From Acinetobacter cumulans (GTDB lineage: Bacteria > Pseudomonadota > Gammaproteobacteria > Pseudomonadales > Moraxellaceae), in NCBI RefSeq assembly GCF_003024525.3, contig NZ_CP035934.2:2914001-2978000 (forward strand): a stretch of DNA of 64,000 nucleotides, read 5' to 3'. Shown here piece after piece: positions 63,632 to 64,000 of this stretch (the stretch's first letter is position 1; the number at the start of each line of letters is the position of its first letter). The position numbers and the translations under genes are program-made. The notes under the pieces were generated by a model. It had not been told where the DNA came from and made no database searches. It saw only the letters and a list, made by a program, of their open reading frames with translations.

Positions 63632-64000
63632 TTAAGCTGAACAAAGTGGCACTTGCAACTTATTGATTTGACCTTGCTGTTCACCTTGCTGAATTTTTTC
63701 CAACCATTGCCACTGTTGATGATGCAGACTTAAATAATTGGAGCAACGTGTCCCATACACAGGGCTTTGAATAAAAGTGGACGATAACAACGCTTCCATT
63801 TCTGGTTGAATACCTGTATTTGGGAGTTGCTCAAGCACCACTTTGCGCTCATCTTCTAAAATATCCCAAACGGCGTGTTCGATGTCCGCAGTGGGGATTT
63901 GAGGCTGCTGCAACATTGGCAAGAGCTCTTGCGTAAAGCGTTTACGTAAATGTCGAGTCTTGACCCAATCTTCCGACATAAGTCCATTCGACACTACATA
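63632..64000 (-). CDS. NRDE/TANGO2-family protein, C-terminal part (gene continues off the right edge)
   Basis: The last 122 codons are visible. The first residues in the window read YVVSNGLMSEDWVKTRHLRK, fitting the family segment (G)xSNxxLxxPWxKxxxxK. Further on come SSTFIQSPVYGTRCSNYLSL and a C-terminal CSA. TANGO2/DUF833 proteins are found in bacteria and eukaryotes and are linked to haem or lipid handling; bacterial roles are unclear. The catalytic-looking N-terminal Cys (start of the NRDE motif) is outside the window. Confidence 0.8.
   Translation of the reverse strand, partial: YVVSNGLMSEDWVKTRHLRKRFTQELLPMLQQPQIPTADIEHAVWDILEDERKVVLEQLPNTGIQPEMEALLSSTFIQSPVYGTRCSNYLSLHHQQWQWLEKIQQGEQQGQINKLQVPLCSA

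Overview
The window reads as chromosomal DNA of an Acinetobacter-type gammaproteobacterium (Moraxellaceae). The bases are AT-rich. The gene neighbourhoods fit this group: tig-clpP-clpX, yibN-grxC-secB, ackA-pta, metX-metW, tatABC and a long-form leuA. This is inferred from protein families and gene order, not from a database search. No rRNA, tRNA, CRISPR array or IS element was recognised.

Layout. 1-1172: start of a type VI secretion VgrG gene running off the left edge. 1392-11186: housekeeping genes (tcdA, orn, rsgA, yibN-grxC-secB, fabI, tatD, prfC), two adjacent paralogous DUF3298-like lipoproteins and a palindromic intergenic repeat. 11405-17537: a urea-degradation operon (allophanate hydrolase, urea carboxylase, GntR regulator) with a candidate operator upstream. 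17847-31627: an MHYT-GGDEF-EAL cyclic-di-GMP protein, the Prc protease, nagZ, a methyltransferase, an alpha/beta hydrolase with a PilZ-like tail, proA and ackA-pta. 31719-34979: an AT-rich island that looks like a type II restriction-modification system, made of an XRE controller, a DNA methyltransferase with a zinc-ribbon-like insert and a PD-(D/E)XK nuclease. A 49-bp near-perfect palindrome lies between controller and methylase. 35261-43075: a methyltransferase, an uncatalogued 29-residue membrane protein gene with a Pho box, fumarase, two envelope proteins and clpX-clpP-tig. 43341-52641: three consecutive TonB-dependent siderophore receptors with Fur-box-like sites; the last is followed by a piuC-type dioxygenase that overlaps an FMN-dependent alpha-hydroxy-acid oxidase. 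52910-58784: leuA, metX-metW-Sel1 protein, a GNAT gene, rdgB and a small zinc-ribbon membrane protein. 58833-64000: an AEC transporter, tatABC, a PhoX phosphatase and the end of an NRDE/TANGO2-family gene.

The most interesting pattern is regulatory. Three separate sites have the 7-4-7 direct-repeat form of a PhoB box, each followed after exactly 10 bp by a -10-like hexamer. They precede tatABC, phoX (whose product carries a Tat signal) and the 29-residue membrane protein gene. This suggests that phosphate starvation induces the Tat exporter, its phosphatase cargo and a new small membrane protein together. The second highlight is the restriction-modification island. Its controller gene lacks a visible Shine-Dalgarno sequence and has a tandem 11-bp repeat just upstream.
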